Source of the DNA: Sphingobacteriales bacterium
Lineage (GTDB): Bacteria > Bacteroidota > Bacteroidia > Sphingobacteriales > Sphingobacteriaceae
Assembly: GCA_015655115.1 (NCBI GenBank)
Contig: JAATFQ010000237.1
Coordinates: 1-46,436, forward strand
DNA: 46,436 nt
Direction: 5' to 3'
Shown here: positions 23,209-32,113 of the stretch, one piece after another
Position numbering within the stretch: the stretch's first letter is position 1
Layout of the letters: each line of letters begins with the position of its first letter
Position numbers and translations under genes: made by a program
The notes under the pieces: model-generated
Databases searched by the model: none
What the model was told of the DNA's origin: nothing
What the model saw: only the letters and a program-made list of their open reading frames with translations

Positions 23209-24762
23209 ATGCAGGAAACCAAAATTCTATGGGCCGATGATGAGATCAACTTATTAAAACCACATATACTACTATTAAACGAAAAAGGGTACCATGTAAC
23301 CACTTTCACCAACGGAAATGATGCTTTGGAAGCTTTTGGCAAGGAGCATTTCGACCTGGTTTTCCTCGATGAAAACATGCCCGGCATGAGTGGACTGGAA
23401 ACACTTACAGCAATAAAAAATATTAAAAATGATATTCCTGTGGTACTCATCACCAAAAGTGAAGAGGAGAATCTGATGGAAGATGCTATCGGTTCGAAGA
23501 TAGACGACTACCTGATTAAGCCGGTAAACCCTAAACAGGTTCTGCTCACCATAAAAAAGATCATCGACAATAAAAGACTGATCAGTGAAAAAACTTCTAT
23601 GGCTTATCAGCAGGACTTCAGGCGACTGGGGATGACGCTGAATGACCGTCTGAGTTATGAGGAATGGATTGATGTGTACAAGAAACTGGTATTCTGGGAG
23701 CTGGAACTGGAGAAACTGGACGATCCGCAGATGCATGAAATTCTGACTATGCAGAAGTCGGAAGCCAACACGCAGTTCTGCAAATTTATTGAAGACAACT
23801 ACCTGAGTTGGGTAAATGGCAAGGGTAAAGCACCTTTACTGTCCAATGATCTGCTGAAAAAGAAAGTATTCCCACATATCAATTCGACCACTCCGGTTTT
23901 CTTTATCCTGATAGATAATTTAAGGTACGACCAGTGGAAGATTATCAATCCGCTGATTACTGAATATTTCAGGCTGGAGGAAGAAGATACCTATTCCAGC
24001 ATCCTGCCAACAGCAACACAATATGCGCGTAATTCTATATTTTCGGGCTTAATGCCGCTGGAAATGGAAAAACGTTTTCCAACCTTATGGCAAAATGATG
24101 ACGATGAAGGTGGGAAAAACATGCATGAAGAGGCTTTCCTTGCCGATCAGCTGAAACGCAGTCTGAAGAAAGACTGTAAGTTCAGCTATAATAAAATCCT
24201 GACTTATGATGATGGGAAAGCACTGAATGAGCAACTGAATAACCTGCTGCAAAATGACTTCAATGCTATCGTGTATAACTTTGTAGACATGCTGTCACAT
24301 GCACGTACAGACATGCAGATGATCCGTGAGCTGGCAAATGATGATGCTGCTTACCGTTCACTTACGCTATCGTGGTTTGAACACTCTCCATTACTGGAGT
24401 TACTAAAAAAACTGGCACAGAAACGAGTAAAGGTGATCATTACGACAGACCATGGTACCATCAGGGTGAAACACCCAAGTAAGGTAATCGGAGACAGGAA
24501 TACGAATACTAATCTGCGTTATAAACAGGGCAGGAACCTCAATTACAATGCAAAAGAGGTCTTTCTGATTAAAAACCCGCATGAGGCGCAATTGCCAAAA
24601 ATAAATATTAGCTCTAACTATATCTTTGCAAAAGAAGACCGTTATTTCGTATACCAGAATAACTACAATCAGTTTGTAAACTATTATAACGAGACCTTCC
24701 AGCATGGCGGGATCTCCCTGGAAGAAATGATTATCCCTATTGCAACTTACAGCAACAGATAA
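23209..24762 (+). CDS. porX: PorX: response regulator with PglZ phosphatase-like effector domain
   Basis: The 517-residue protein has an N-terminal receiver domain with acidic D10/D11, phospho-acceptor D54 (VFLDENMPG), T82 and K104 (LIKPV). There follows a helical linker and a C-terminal PglZ domain of the alkaline phosphatase superfamily, with FILIDNLRYDQW, SILPTATQYARNS and TTDHGT as metal and nucleophile regions. PorX with the kinase PorY controls type IX secretion genes in Bacteroidota, and its PglZ domain is reported to hydrolyse cyclic and linear oligonucleotides. No DNA-binding domain is present. tsaE follows 9 bp later, suggesting co-transcription. Confidence 0.95.
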   Translation: MQETKILWADDEINLLKPHILLLNEKGYHVTTFTNGNDALEAFGKEHFDLVFLDENMPGMSGLETLTAIKNIKNDIPVVLITKSEEENLMEDAIGSKIDDYLIKPVNPKQVLLTIKKIIDNKRLISEKTSMAYQQDFRRLGMTLNDRLSYEEWIDVYKKLVFWELELEKLDDPQMHEILTMQKSEANTQFCKFIEDNYLSWVNGKGKAPLLSNDLLKKKVFPHINSTTPVFFILIDNLRYDQWKIINPLITEYFRLEEEDTYSSILPTATQYARNSIFSGLMPLEMEKRFPTLWQNDDDEGGKNMHEEAFLADQLKRSLKKDCKFSYNKILTYDDGKALNEQLNNLLQNDFNAIVYNFVDMLSHARTDMQMIRELANDDAAYRSLTLSWFEHSPLLELLKKLAQKRVKVIITTDHGTIRVKHPSKVIGDRNTNTNLRYKQGRNLNYNAKEVFLIKNPHEAQLPKINISSNYIFAKEDRYFVYQNNYNQFVNYYNETFQHGGISLEEMIIPIATYSNR

Positions 24763-24771
24763 AAACTGAAC

Positions 24772-25191
24772 ATGAATATTGAGGTAAACAACCTTGACGC
24801 ATTAAGCAGTGCTGCACAGGCACTGCTTAATTTTGCCGGAGAAGAACGCATTATTGCTTTTAAGGGCGATATGGGCGCCGGAAAAACCACCTTCATCAAA
24901 GTGCTGTGTGCAATACTCGGCGTAGAAGAAGTAGTCACGAGTCCTACTTTTTCCATTGTGAATGAATATGCTGCGGCCAGTGGCATCATTTATCATTTTG
25001 ATTTTTACAGGATAAAAAACATACAGGAAGCTTATGATATTGGCTATGAGGAGTACTTTTATTCGGGTAATTTTTGCCTGATAGAATGGCCTGAAAAAGT
25101 GGATGAGCTGCTGCCCGAACATTATATTACGGTGAGTCTGGAAGTATTATCACCTGAAAAAAGGCTCTTTTCATTTAGTAAATCTAATTAA
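24772..25191 (+). CDS. tsaE: TsaE, ATPase of the tRNA t6A threonylcarbamoyl system
   Basis: The 139-residue P-loop protein has Walker A GDMGAGKTT (residues 32-40), the switch-like TSPTF, HFDFYR, and the C-terminal CLIEWPEKV block that marks TsaE (YjeE). It works with TsaB and TsaD to make N6-threonylcarbamoyladenosine at position 37 of ANN-decoding tRNAs. TsaB and TsaD are not in the window. It starts 9 bp after porX. Length is slightly below the E. coli protein but complete. Confidence 0.95.
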   Translation: MNIEVNNLDALSSAAQALLNFAGEERIIAFKGDMGAGKTTFIKVLCAILGVEEVVTSPTFSIVNEYAAASGIIYHFDFYRIKNIQEAYDIGYEEYFYSGNFCLIEWPEKVDELLPEHYITVSLEVLSPEKRLFSFSKSN

Positions 25192-25195
25192 TAGC

Positions 25196-25203
25196 TATAT
25201 TTG
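25196..25203 (+). promoter_or_regulatory. -7 element before the alanine dehydrogenase gene
   Basis: TATATTTG matches TAnnTTTG exactly and starts 4 bp after the tsaE stop, 112 bp before the ald ATG. I see no clear TTG at -33, so this is a moderate call. Confidence 0.4.
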
Positions 25204-25314
25204 TTAAGCTGCAATGGTACTGCTAATCTCAATATTCAACAAAATTTTGGGATGTAGTTAAACATAACAGCATATTTTTTATTAATTTCAGTCCTTAAAA
25301 TCTTTAGATAAATC

Positions 25315-26541
25315 ATGGGTACAGGATTACGTGAGGGAATGGCTTCAATTGCTCAAAAAGGATTATTGCAGCCTAAAGAGACGCTGTCAGAGCTAAAGCA
25401 AAAAACCAACAGTCTTTACATTGGTATCCCTAAAGAGATCTCTTTTCAGGAAACGCGCATTGCGCTGACCCCTCTTTCTGTGGCTTTACTGGTAAATAAT
25501 GGTCATAAAGTGGTGCTGGAAAGCGGCGCCGGTGCGGAAGCTAATTTCTCTGATAACGACTACAGTGAACAGGGCGCACTGATTACCTATAATAAGAAAG
25601 ATGTTTTTGATGCAGATATTATTGTCAAAATTGCTCCGCCTACCTTTGAGGAGATAGAGATGATGCATAAAGGGCAAACCCTGATCTCTGCCTTGCAGAT
25701 GGGTGCTCTGAAGGAAAACTACCTGAAAGCACTGCTCAATAAAAAAATAAATGCCATTTGTTTTGAACACCTGCGTGATGAGGGCAACATTTTAAGTGTA
25801 GTCCGCGCTATGAGCGAAATCGTTGGTGCTACTTCCATATTCATTGCAGCAGAATACCTCAGCAGCGTTACAGGAGGCAAAGGTTTAATGCTTGGTGGGT
25901 TTACCGGTGTTCCGCCTACAGAAATCGTCATTCTCGGTGCAGGTACGGTTGGCGAATATGCTGCCCGTACAGCCCTTTCTTTAGGGGCGGAAGTGAAAGT
26001 GTTCGACAGTTCTATTTACAGGCTGCGAAGATTGCAGAATAACCTGGGCAGCCGTGTTTTTACCTCGGTAATGCAGCCTATAGTGCTGGAAAAAGCAGTG
26101 ACTACCTGTGATGTAGTAATTGGCGCGATCAGAGCGACGCATGGCCGCAGCCCCTGTATCATCACAGAAGAAACGGTGAGCAAAATGAAACCAGATTCGG
26201 TAGTGATCGATGTGAGTATCGACCAGGGAGGCTGTTTTGAAACCTCTACTGTCACCAATCATAAAGATCCGGTATTCAGGATCCATGACGTGATTCATTA
26301 TTGTGTGCCTAATATCGCTTCAAGGGTGCCAAGAACGGCTTCTTATGCGCTAACGAATATCTTTACGCCAATCCTGGTGGATATAGGCGACATGGGCGGA
26401 TTGATGAACGTAGTGTGGAACAGGCCCGGAATAAGAGAAGCCCTGTACATCTATCAGGGTCACCTAACCAGCAAAAATCTGTCTGACATGTTTAATTTAC
26501 CCTATAAGGATATTGAATTGCTTGTGGCCGCGAATCAATAG
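25315..26541 (+). CDS. ald: Alanine dehydrogenase (AlaDH/PNT family)
   Basis: The 408-residue protein has the N-terminal AlaDH/PNT catalytic domain (IGIPKEISFQETRIALTP, near residue 37) and the NAD-binding Rossmann domain with ILGAGTVGEYAA around residue 207. The C terminus has VPRTASYALTN and GGLMNVVWNRPGI. It should interconvert L-alanine and pyruvate plus ammonia with NAD+. It carries about 35 extra N-terminal residues before the catalytic domain compared with classical Ald, as seen in Bacteroidota versions. The alternative of a transhydrogenase alpha-like protein is less likely because no beta subunit follows. Its 3' end overlaps the convergent MFS gene by 7 bp. Confidence 0.85.
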   Translation: MGTGLREGMASIAQKGLLQPKETLSELKQKTNSLYIGIPKEISFQETRIALTPLSVALLVNNGHKVVLESGAGAEANFSDNDYSEQGALITYNKKDVFDADIIVKIAPPTFEEIEMMHKGQTLISALQMGALKENYLKALLNKKINAICFEHLRDEGNILSVVRAMSEIVGATSIFIAAEYLSSVTGGKGLMLGGFTGVPPTEIVILGAGTVGEYAARTALSLGAEVKVFDSSIYRLRRLQNNLGSRVFTSVMQPIVLEKAVTTCDVVIGAIRATHGRSPCIITEETVSKMKPDSVVIDVSIDQGGCFETSTVTNHKDPVFRIHDVIHYCVPNIASRVPRTASYALTNIFTPILVDIGDMGGLMNVVWNRPGIREALYIYQGHLTSKNLSDMFNLPYKDIELLVAANQ

Positions 26542-27707
26542 GTTTGTTTTACTTTATACCCATACTGAAGGTAAACGAGTGCCGCGATAGTAATACCCGT
26601 GCAGACGAAAAAAGTAACCGGGATGGTGGAAATATCATCTACAAACAGCCATCCTGCCAGGAGAGCGCCCAATCCTATTCCGGCCTCAAGTGCAATATAC
26701 ATGGTCGCCATGGCCTTGCCCCTGTGCTGTGGGTCGCTCAGGTCTATGGTCCAGGCGTTCGCTGTGGGCGACAGCATACCTGTAGCTATGCCATATAATG
26801 CCGATGCGGCCATTAAAGAGATCGAAGATCCGGCAAAGCCTATCCACAACAGGGATATGGCCAGTAATACTAATGATATTTTCAGGATCAGCATTCTCCC
26901 ATATTGATCTGAAGCCTTCCCCGCTATAAACCGGATTAACAGGGATGCGAGGGTAAAAACCATAAAAAACAATCCCTTATTGCTGGTGCCCAGATATTTG
27001 CTCCAATCGCCAATTACAGTTAAGATCACGCCGTAACTGATATAGCTTAGCAGTGTGATCACCGCTGCAGGGATTACCCTCCATTCTATGATGTCCTGTC
27101 TTTTAATCTTTAATAATGAGAACTTAAATGCCTGTTTATCCTTAAGGGTTTCTTTCATATTGCTCAGTATCACAATGGACAACAGCGCAAATAAAGAAGA
27201 GCAATAGAATAAGATATTGATAGAGAAATGGTCTGTAATCGTACTTCCAATTGCGGGGCCTATGGCCAGTCCCGTGCTGAAACACACGCCATGTACGCCC
27301 ATTGCTTCTCCCCAGCGGTTTACCGGAACCAGGTCGGCCACATACGCAGCAGTAGCTGTGGGCTTAAACCCGGTAGAGAAACCATGGATCAGCCGCAACA
27401 GTAAAAATCCCGCTACCGTAGTCAGTACCGGATATAAAAATCCGCAGATAAAGCAGACGATAGAGCCTACGGCCATTACTGGCACTCGGCCGATTGTGTC
27501 AGTTAATTTCCCGCTAAATGGTCTGGAAAACCCAGCGGTGAGCGTAAATAAAGCAATGATGAGCCCTTTATAATGTGCCCCGCCCATAGCGCTCAGGTAG
27601 GCCGGCAGCTCGGGAATCAACATATTGAAACTTGCAGAGAAGAGAAATGAGCTTAAACATACCAGGCCAAATTGCAGGGTATAAATGGATTTATCAGCTT
27701 TTAACAT
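26535..27707 (-). CDS. MFS transporter (12-helix drug/metabolite exporter type)
   Basis: The 390-residue protein is of 12-helix MFS length. Motif A appears as GKLTDTIGRVPVM after helix 2 and again in degenerate form as GKASDQYGRMLIL between helices 8 and 9. Helix 5 contains STGLAIGPAIGSTI (antiporter-like motif C). It is likely a proton-driven exporter, with substrate unknown. It overlaps the end of ald by 7 bp on the opposite strand, so the two 3' ends cannot both be extended. The -7 element TATATTTG lies 7 bp before its ATG. Confidence 0.88.
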   Translation of the reverse strand: MLKADKSIYTLQFGLVCLSSFLFSASFNMLIPELPAYLSAMGGAHYKGLIIALFTLTAGFSRPFSGKLTDTIGRVPVMAVGSIVCFICGFLYPVLTTVAGFLLLRLIHGFSTGFKPTATAAYVADLVPVNRWGEAMGVHGVCFSTGLAIGPAIGSTITDHFSINILFYCSSLFALLSIVILSNMKETLKDKQAFKFSLLKIKRQDIIEWRVIPAAVITLLSYISYGVILTVIGDWSKYLGTSNKGLFFMVFTLASLLIRFIAGKASDQYGRMLILKISLVLLAISLLWIGFAGSSISLMAASALYGIATGMLSPTANAWTIDLSDPQHRGKAMATMYIALEAGIGLGALLAGWLFVDDISTIPVTFFVCTGITIAALVYLQYGYKVKQTY

Positions 27708-27714
27708 ATCCGCA

Positions 27715-27722
27715 CAAATATA
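27715..27722 (-). promoter_or_regulatory. -7 element of the MFS gene
   Basis: On the minus strand there is TATATTTG, ending 7 bp before the ATG at 27707. The -33 region is poor. The transcript would have almost no leader. Confidence 0.45.
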
Positions 27723-27775
27723 ATTAAGAATTCCGTTCTTTAACAGGTTAAGAAGAATTCAACGGTTAATCTGCG

Positions 27776-29107
27776 CTAGAAGGTATCATGGATATAAGTG
27801 ATAATCCTGGCCATTTCTGCTTTCACATCTGCTACAGGAATCAAAAAATGGTTATTCATGAACGAAAAGATAAAGATTTTCCCTTTTTTTGTAATCACAT
27901 ATCCACTCTGATTGTAATTATTGGAAAGTGTCCCTGTTTTTCCATATACAAATGGCTGGTCTGTATGTGGGTATGCATTTTTTAAAGTGCCTGTTTTTCC
28001 TCCTGCAGACAGCATCCCGAAAAGACGTGTATCGTTGTGGACTTCCTTATAGATCATATCGAGCAATACCACCATATCTGCCGGCGAAATCAGGTTCATC
28101 CGGGACAGTCCTGAGCCGTCTACCCAGCGCGGAGGATCGGGCATTGCAGAGAGGTAGTCTTTTTTGATTCGTGCAATGGCATCGTCGCCATTCAGATCGC
28201 GTTGAAACTGGTTAGAACAAACCAGCAGCAACTGCTCTGCAATAAAATTATCACTGGGCAGGATCATCTCCCGCAGCACATCGTCTGTCTTCACATTATA
28301 AATTGTTTTCGCTGTCACGGGCATCTCCTCATGGACCAGCTGTACATTCAGGTGCAAAGTATCGGTAAGCACGTTCAGGGAAATGGCTGTACTGGTTTTA
28401 TAAGGGATTGCAGCCATATAGCTTTCCGGGATTTTTAGCGCCGGATAGTTAAACTCATTCCGGTCAAACTGTCTTACAATTCTGAAGGTTTTTGCTGCAG
28501 ACAGGCTGTCTTTCAGGAAACAATCTTTAAATAAGCGGGGATTAACATTCAATTTACCTGCTGCAGCATTAACCGCAACAATGTTATCCATTAAGGGCAG
28601 CTCGGTAATCTCTGCCTGCTCATAGTCGTTATAATCATCCCATGCCCAGCCCAGCCCGTAAAAATTACCAGTATACCTGCCAGCAGAAAAAAATAGCTTT
28701 TTGCCACTTTCTGCAAGAAATCTTAGTGCCTTATCGCCTTTAAGCCTGCTGTGCAGAAAAGAAGGGTCGCCTGTGCCCCAGAAAATCAGCGAGTCGCCCC
28801 TTTCAATATACCGCAGTGCAGGCATGGAATCGGGAATCATCTTCAGTGCCGCATAAAAAGTCAATAATTTAGCATTCGAAGCGGGAGTAAAATATTTATG
28901 TGCATTTTTCTCGTATACATTGCCGCTACCATCAACTGCTTTCAGGACAAATCCAACCTGTGAAGCGTTATTGAGGGCCGACAGCTCAAAAACATGCTGT
29001 AACTTTTTGTTTATTCGCCGGTCTATACTACAGCCTGAAAGAAATATCAGCAGCAAAACAATTATACCGACGAGAATACGAAAGCTAATTTGGCATTTTT
29101 GACACAT
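27776..29107 (-). CDS. dacB: D-alanyl-D-alanine carboxypeptidase/endopeptidase (PBP4, S13 family), lipoprotein
   Basis: The 443-residue protein has a hydrophobic N terminus ending in a lipobox (LSGC, C26), so it is probably a lipid-anchored periplasmic protein. S13 family motifs are SNAK (S77-K80, catalytic Ser and Lys), SDN in LPSDNFIAEQL, and KTG. The last occurs twice, as GGKTGTLKN and YGKTGTLSN 17 residues apart. The second is at the usual KTG position and the first at the usual GVDGTL position. It trims D-Ala or cuts peptide cross-links in peptidoglycan. The Cys pair near the N terminus (MCQKC) is unusual before a lipobox. Confidence 0.9.
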   Translation of the reverse strand: MCQKCQISFRILVGIIVLLLIFLSGCSIDRRINKKLQHVFELSALNNASQVGFVLKAVDGSGNVYEKNAHKYFTPASNAKLLTFYAALKMIPDSMPALRYIERGDSLIFWGTGDPSFLHSRLKGDKALRFLAESGKKLFFSAGRYTGNFYGLGWAWDDYNDYEQAEITELPLMDNIVAVNAAAGKLNVNPRLFKDCFLKDSLSAAKTFRIVRQFDRNEFNYPALKIPESYMAAIPYKTSTAISLNVLTDTLHLNVQLVHEEMPVTAKTIYNVKTDDVLREMILPSDNFIAEQLLLVCSNQFQRDLNGDDAIARIKKDYLSAMPDPPRWVDGSGLSRMNLISPADMVVLLDMIYKEVHNDTRLFGMLSAGGKTGTLKNAYPHTDQPFVYGKTGTLSNNYNQSGYVITKKGKIFIFSFMNNHFLIPVADVKAEMARIITYIHDTF

Positions 29108-29249
29108 TATACATTTTAATAGAATGAATTTACTCTAAAATATAATTTTTAAAATCAATATCCTTATAATATGAAATTTTTATCATGTATCGTGCTGCAC
29201 ACAGATGAAAATCCTCCTGCTACAATAAATACAACGAAATTACAGCCTG

Positions 29250-29257
29250 TAACTTTG
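29250..29257 (+). promoter_or_regulatory. -7 element upstream of the metalloprotease gene
   Basis: TAACTTTG matches TAnnTTTG and lies 82 bp before the ATG at 29340. The -33 region has no clear TTTG. Confidence 0.4.
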
Positions 29258-29339
29258 CAATTACACACCAGTATTTACTGGATACAATCCTAATTTTATA
29301 TCTTCAATCTAATCCCCCCTAATTAATAGAACCTTATCA

Positions 29340-31856
29340 ATGAATAAAAACACTAAGTCACTGGCCGTTGCCGGTATGTTTTTTTTGTGTGCCTTCAGCA
29401 GCGATGCCCTCTACGCACAAAAAAAATCTAAAAAAAGCAAGAAAGGCATGGCCCCGGTCGCAGTGGCAGCTCCCGCTCCCGCCCCCAAAAAAGAAGGGAT
29501 TAAACCTTTTAAAGAAATTATAACTGATAAAGCAAGGACAAAAGCAGGACTTTTTACTACTTACAAACTGGATGACAAATGGTTTTTTGAAATCCCTGAT
29601 ACGTTGCTTAATCGCGAAATGCTTGTTGTTTCACGTCTGAATAAGGTTCCTACAGGTGTAAAAGTTGGTAACCAGCAATACGGTGGCGAAGAACTGAATG
29701 AGCAGGTATGGCAATGGGAACGCCGTGGAAAACAAGTTTTTATCCGCGTGCCCAGCTATTCTGTAAAGGCCGACAGCACATCGGACATGTACCAGTCTGT
29801 TAAAAATTCAAACCTGTCGACTATCCTGGCAAGTTTCGACATTAAATCATATAACAAAGATACTACAGGAGTGGTAATAGATGTAACTGATTTTTACAAC
29901 GGTGATATCATGGCAATAGGTGCGACTGACGAGCTGAGAAAAGCATATAAAACGACGGTTTTAGACCCTACGCGTTCTTATATCGATACAGTAAAAACTT
30001 TTCCGCTGAATATTGAAGTGCAGACAAGCAAGACATACCGCACTATGGAATCTCCGATAGACAATAGTATCGGGGCTGTTACTTATGAGTTTAATACGTC
30101 GATGTTACTATTGCCAAAAACACCTGTAAAATCAAGGCTGATGGATGCAAGGGTAGGCTATTTTGGTCAGTCGCAGACAGATTATGGCACTGACGCCCAA
30201 AAAGCAGAGCGCACATCTTATATCCACAGGTGGAATTTGGTCCCTAAAGATACCGCAGCCTATATGCGTGGTGAACTGGTGGAGCCCGTAAAGCCGATTA
30301 TTATTTATATCGATCCGGCAACCCCAAAAAAATGGGTCCCATATTTAATCCAGGGGATCAACGACTGGCAGGCGGCCTTCCAGGAAGCGGGCTTTAAAAA
30401 TGCAATTATTGGTAAAGAGGCTCCTACTGCCAAGGAAGACCCGGAATTCAGTGTAGATGATTCGCGTTATTCTGTTGTACGCTACTTCGCTTCTGATATT
30501 GCAAATGCATACGGCCCCCATGTTTCTGATCCACGGTCAGGACAGATACTTGAAACGCATATCGGCTGGTACCACAATGTGATGAGCTTACTGAGAAACT
30601 GGTATTTCGTGCAGACAGCAGCGATCAATCCCGCTGCAAGGAAAGCAAAGTTCGATGATAAAGAAATGGGCGAACTGATCCGTTTTGTATCTTCGCATGA
30701 AATTGGCCATACGCTAGGTTTACCACACAACTTTGGCTCAAGTTATGCTTATCCGGTGGATTCGCTCCGCTCTAAGAAATTTACTGATGCTCATGGTACA
30801 GCACCTTCAATTATGGACTACGCACGTTTCAACTATATCGCCCAACCGGGTGATGGCGTAACGAAATTACATCCTTCAATTGGTGAATATGATAAATGGT
30901 CAATAAAATGGGGATACACATGGTTCCCAGGCAATTTAACTGCACAACAAGAACGTGATAAACTGGATGTGTGGACTCTTGCGAAGGCTGGTAACCCCCT
31001 CTATTTTTACGGCAGACAGGGCACAAGTCTTGACCCAAGATTACAGAGCGAAGATTTAGGAGATAATGCGATGAAAGCCAGTACTTACGGTATTGCTAAC
31101 CTGAAACGCATCTTGCCAAATGCTGAAAAATGGACTTATGAAAAAGGAAAGGATTATAGCGACCTTAAACAGATCTATACAGAAGTTATAGGGCAGTATG
31201 GCCGCTATATGGGCCATGTGCTGACTAACGTAGGCGGTATGAGCGAAAACTTCAAAACATACGACCAAAAAGGCCCTGTTTATGCGTACCTCCCTAAATC
31301 GAAGCAAAAAGAAGCTATTCAGTTCTTTAATATCCAACTGTTTACTACTCCCCTGTGGCTGATTAACAATGAGGAGATGAGCAAATTTGATAATGGTTTA
31401 CTGATAAACAGAATCAAAGGAATGCAATCTAATGTACTGGGTAACCTTTTATCGCCTTCACGTATGGCGCGCCTGCTGGATAATGAAGCTAAAAACGGCA
31501 CTGCAAAAGCTTACACGCTTCCTGAGCTGTTTACAGACCTGAGAGGTACAATGTTCTCAGTTGCCCGCCCTGATGCTTTTAAACGCAATTTACAACGCTC
31601 TTATGTGGATAAACTGGCAAATTTGATGACACAGGAGATGGAAACGGTGCCTGGCATGCCTTTAGAAGCGTTTGCCAATTATGGAATGACACCGGTAAAT
31701 GTTTCCTTGTCAGACATCAGGCCACTGGTACGCATGGAATTGAAAACACTGATGGCCGTGTCTAAAACCAGAGCTGTTGCTGGCGATGCGATGAGTAAAG
31801 CACATTACCAGGACTTAGCTATCAGGATCAACGATATCCTTAATCCGAAGAAATAG
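29340..31856 (+). CDS. Secreted zinc-dependent metalloprotease (DUF5117/DUF5118 type)
   Basis: The 838-residue protein has a signal peptide (about residues 1-26, ending LYAQ). A low-complexity Lys then Ala/Pro linker follows (about 28-55). The body has the N-terminal DUF5118/DUF5117 regions, and the metzincin-like site HEIGHTLGLPH gives H453, E454, H457 and H463. This family is widespread in Bacteroidota and usually annotated as a zinc-dependent metalloprotease of unknown substrate. No C-terminal type IX sorting domain is apparent (it ends NDILNPKK), so periplasmic or outer-membrane location by the Sec route is more likely. A strong terminator follows 23 bp after the stop. Confidence 0.93.
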   Translation: MNKNTKSLAVAGMFFLCAFSSDALYAQKKSKKSKKGMAPVAVAAPAPAPKKEGIKPFKEIITDKARTKAGLFTTYKLDDKWFFEIPDTLLNREMLVVSRLNKVPTGVKVGNQQYGGEELNEQVWQWERRGKQVFIRVPSYSVKADSTSDMYQSVKNSNLSTILASFDIKSYNKDTTGVVIDVTDFYNGDIMAIGATDELRKAYKTTVLDPTRSYIDTVKTFPLNIEVQTSKTYRTMESPIDNSIGAVTYEFNTSMLLLPKTPVKSRLMDARVGYFGQSQTDYGTDAQKAERTSYIHRWNLVPKDTAAYMRGELVEPVKPIIIYIDPATPKKWVPYLIQGINDWQAAFQEAGFKNAIIGKEAPTAKEDPEFSVDDSRYSVVRYFASDIANAYGPHVSDPRSGQILETHIGWYHNVMSLLRNWYFVQTAAINPAARKAKFDDKEMGELIRFVSSHEIGHTLGLPHNFGSSYAYPVDSLRSKKFTDAHGTAPSIMDYARFNYIAQPGDGVTKLHPSIGEYDKWSIKWGYTWFPGNLTAQQERDKLDVWTLAKAGNPLYFYGRQGTSLDPRLQSEDLGDNAMKASTYGIANLKRILPNAEKWTYEKGKDYSDLKQIYTEVIGQYGRYMGHVLTNVGGMSENFKTYDQKGPVYAYLPKSKQKEAIQFFNIQLFTTPLWLINNEEMSKFDNGLLINRIKGMQSNVLGNLLSPSRMARLLDNEAKNGTAKAYTLPELFTDLRGTMFSVARPDAFKRNLQRSYVDKLANLMTQEMETVPGMPLEAFANYGMTPVNVSLSDIRPLVRMELKTLMAVSKTRAVAGDAMSKAHYQDLAIRINDILNPKK

Positions 31857-31879
31857 AAATTTCAATTGCTATTTTATAT

Positions 31880-31921
31880 ACCAGAAAGGGAGCCTTAATA
31901 AAAGGTTCCCTTTCTGGTTTT
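31880..31921 (+). terminator. Terminator of the metalloprotease gene
   Basis: A 15-bp stem with one G-U pair (31880-31894 with 31904-31918) closes a 9-nt loop and ends in TTTTAT. Confidence 0.85.
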
Positions 31922-32056
31922 ATAGCCCTTATGGTGTAAGAAATGGCTCAATCCAGTTAAAGATTGATCTTATGTTTGTTTTGAGATTACTGAATACTAC
32001 AGGAACTACACCTGTTTTATTCAGCTTGCTCATATTTTACAATAACTTTCCTGTTT

Positions 32057-32090
32057 TTTGCTAAAAAAAATAGAAAGGCTGATATATTTG
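32057..32090 (+). promoter_or_regulatory. Promoter of the orphan lipoprotein gene
   Basis: TTTG (32057-32060), a 22-bp spacer and TATATTTG (32083-32090) make a good Bacteroidota promoter. The first in-frame ATG (32099) begins 9 bp after the final G and the second (32114) 24 bp after it. The longer start would be almost leaderless. Confidence 0.6.
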
Positions 32091-32113
32091 CGATATAAAT
32101 GCGTTGTTTGATT

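Noticed and set aside
25315..26541. NAD(P) transhydrogenase alpha subunit instead of alanine dehydrogenase
   Set aside because: No beta or second alpha subunit gene follows, and a membrane segment at the C terminus is absent.
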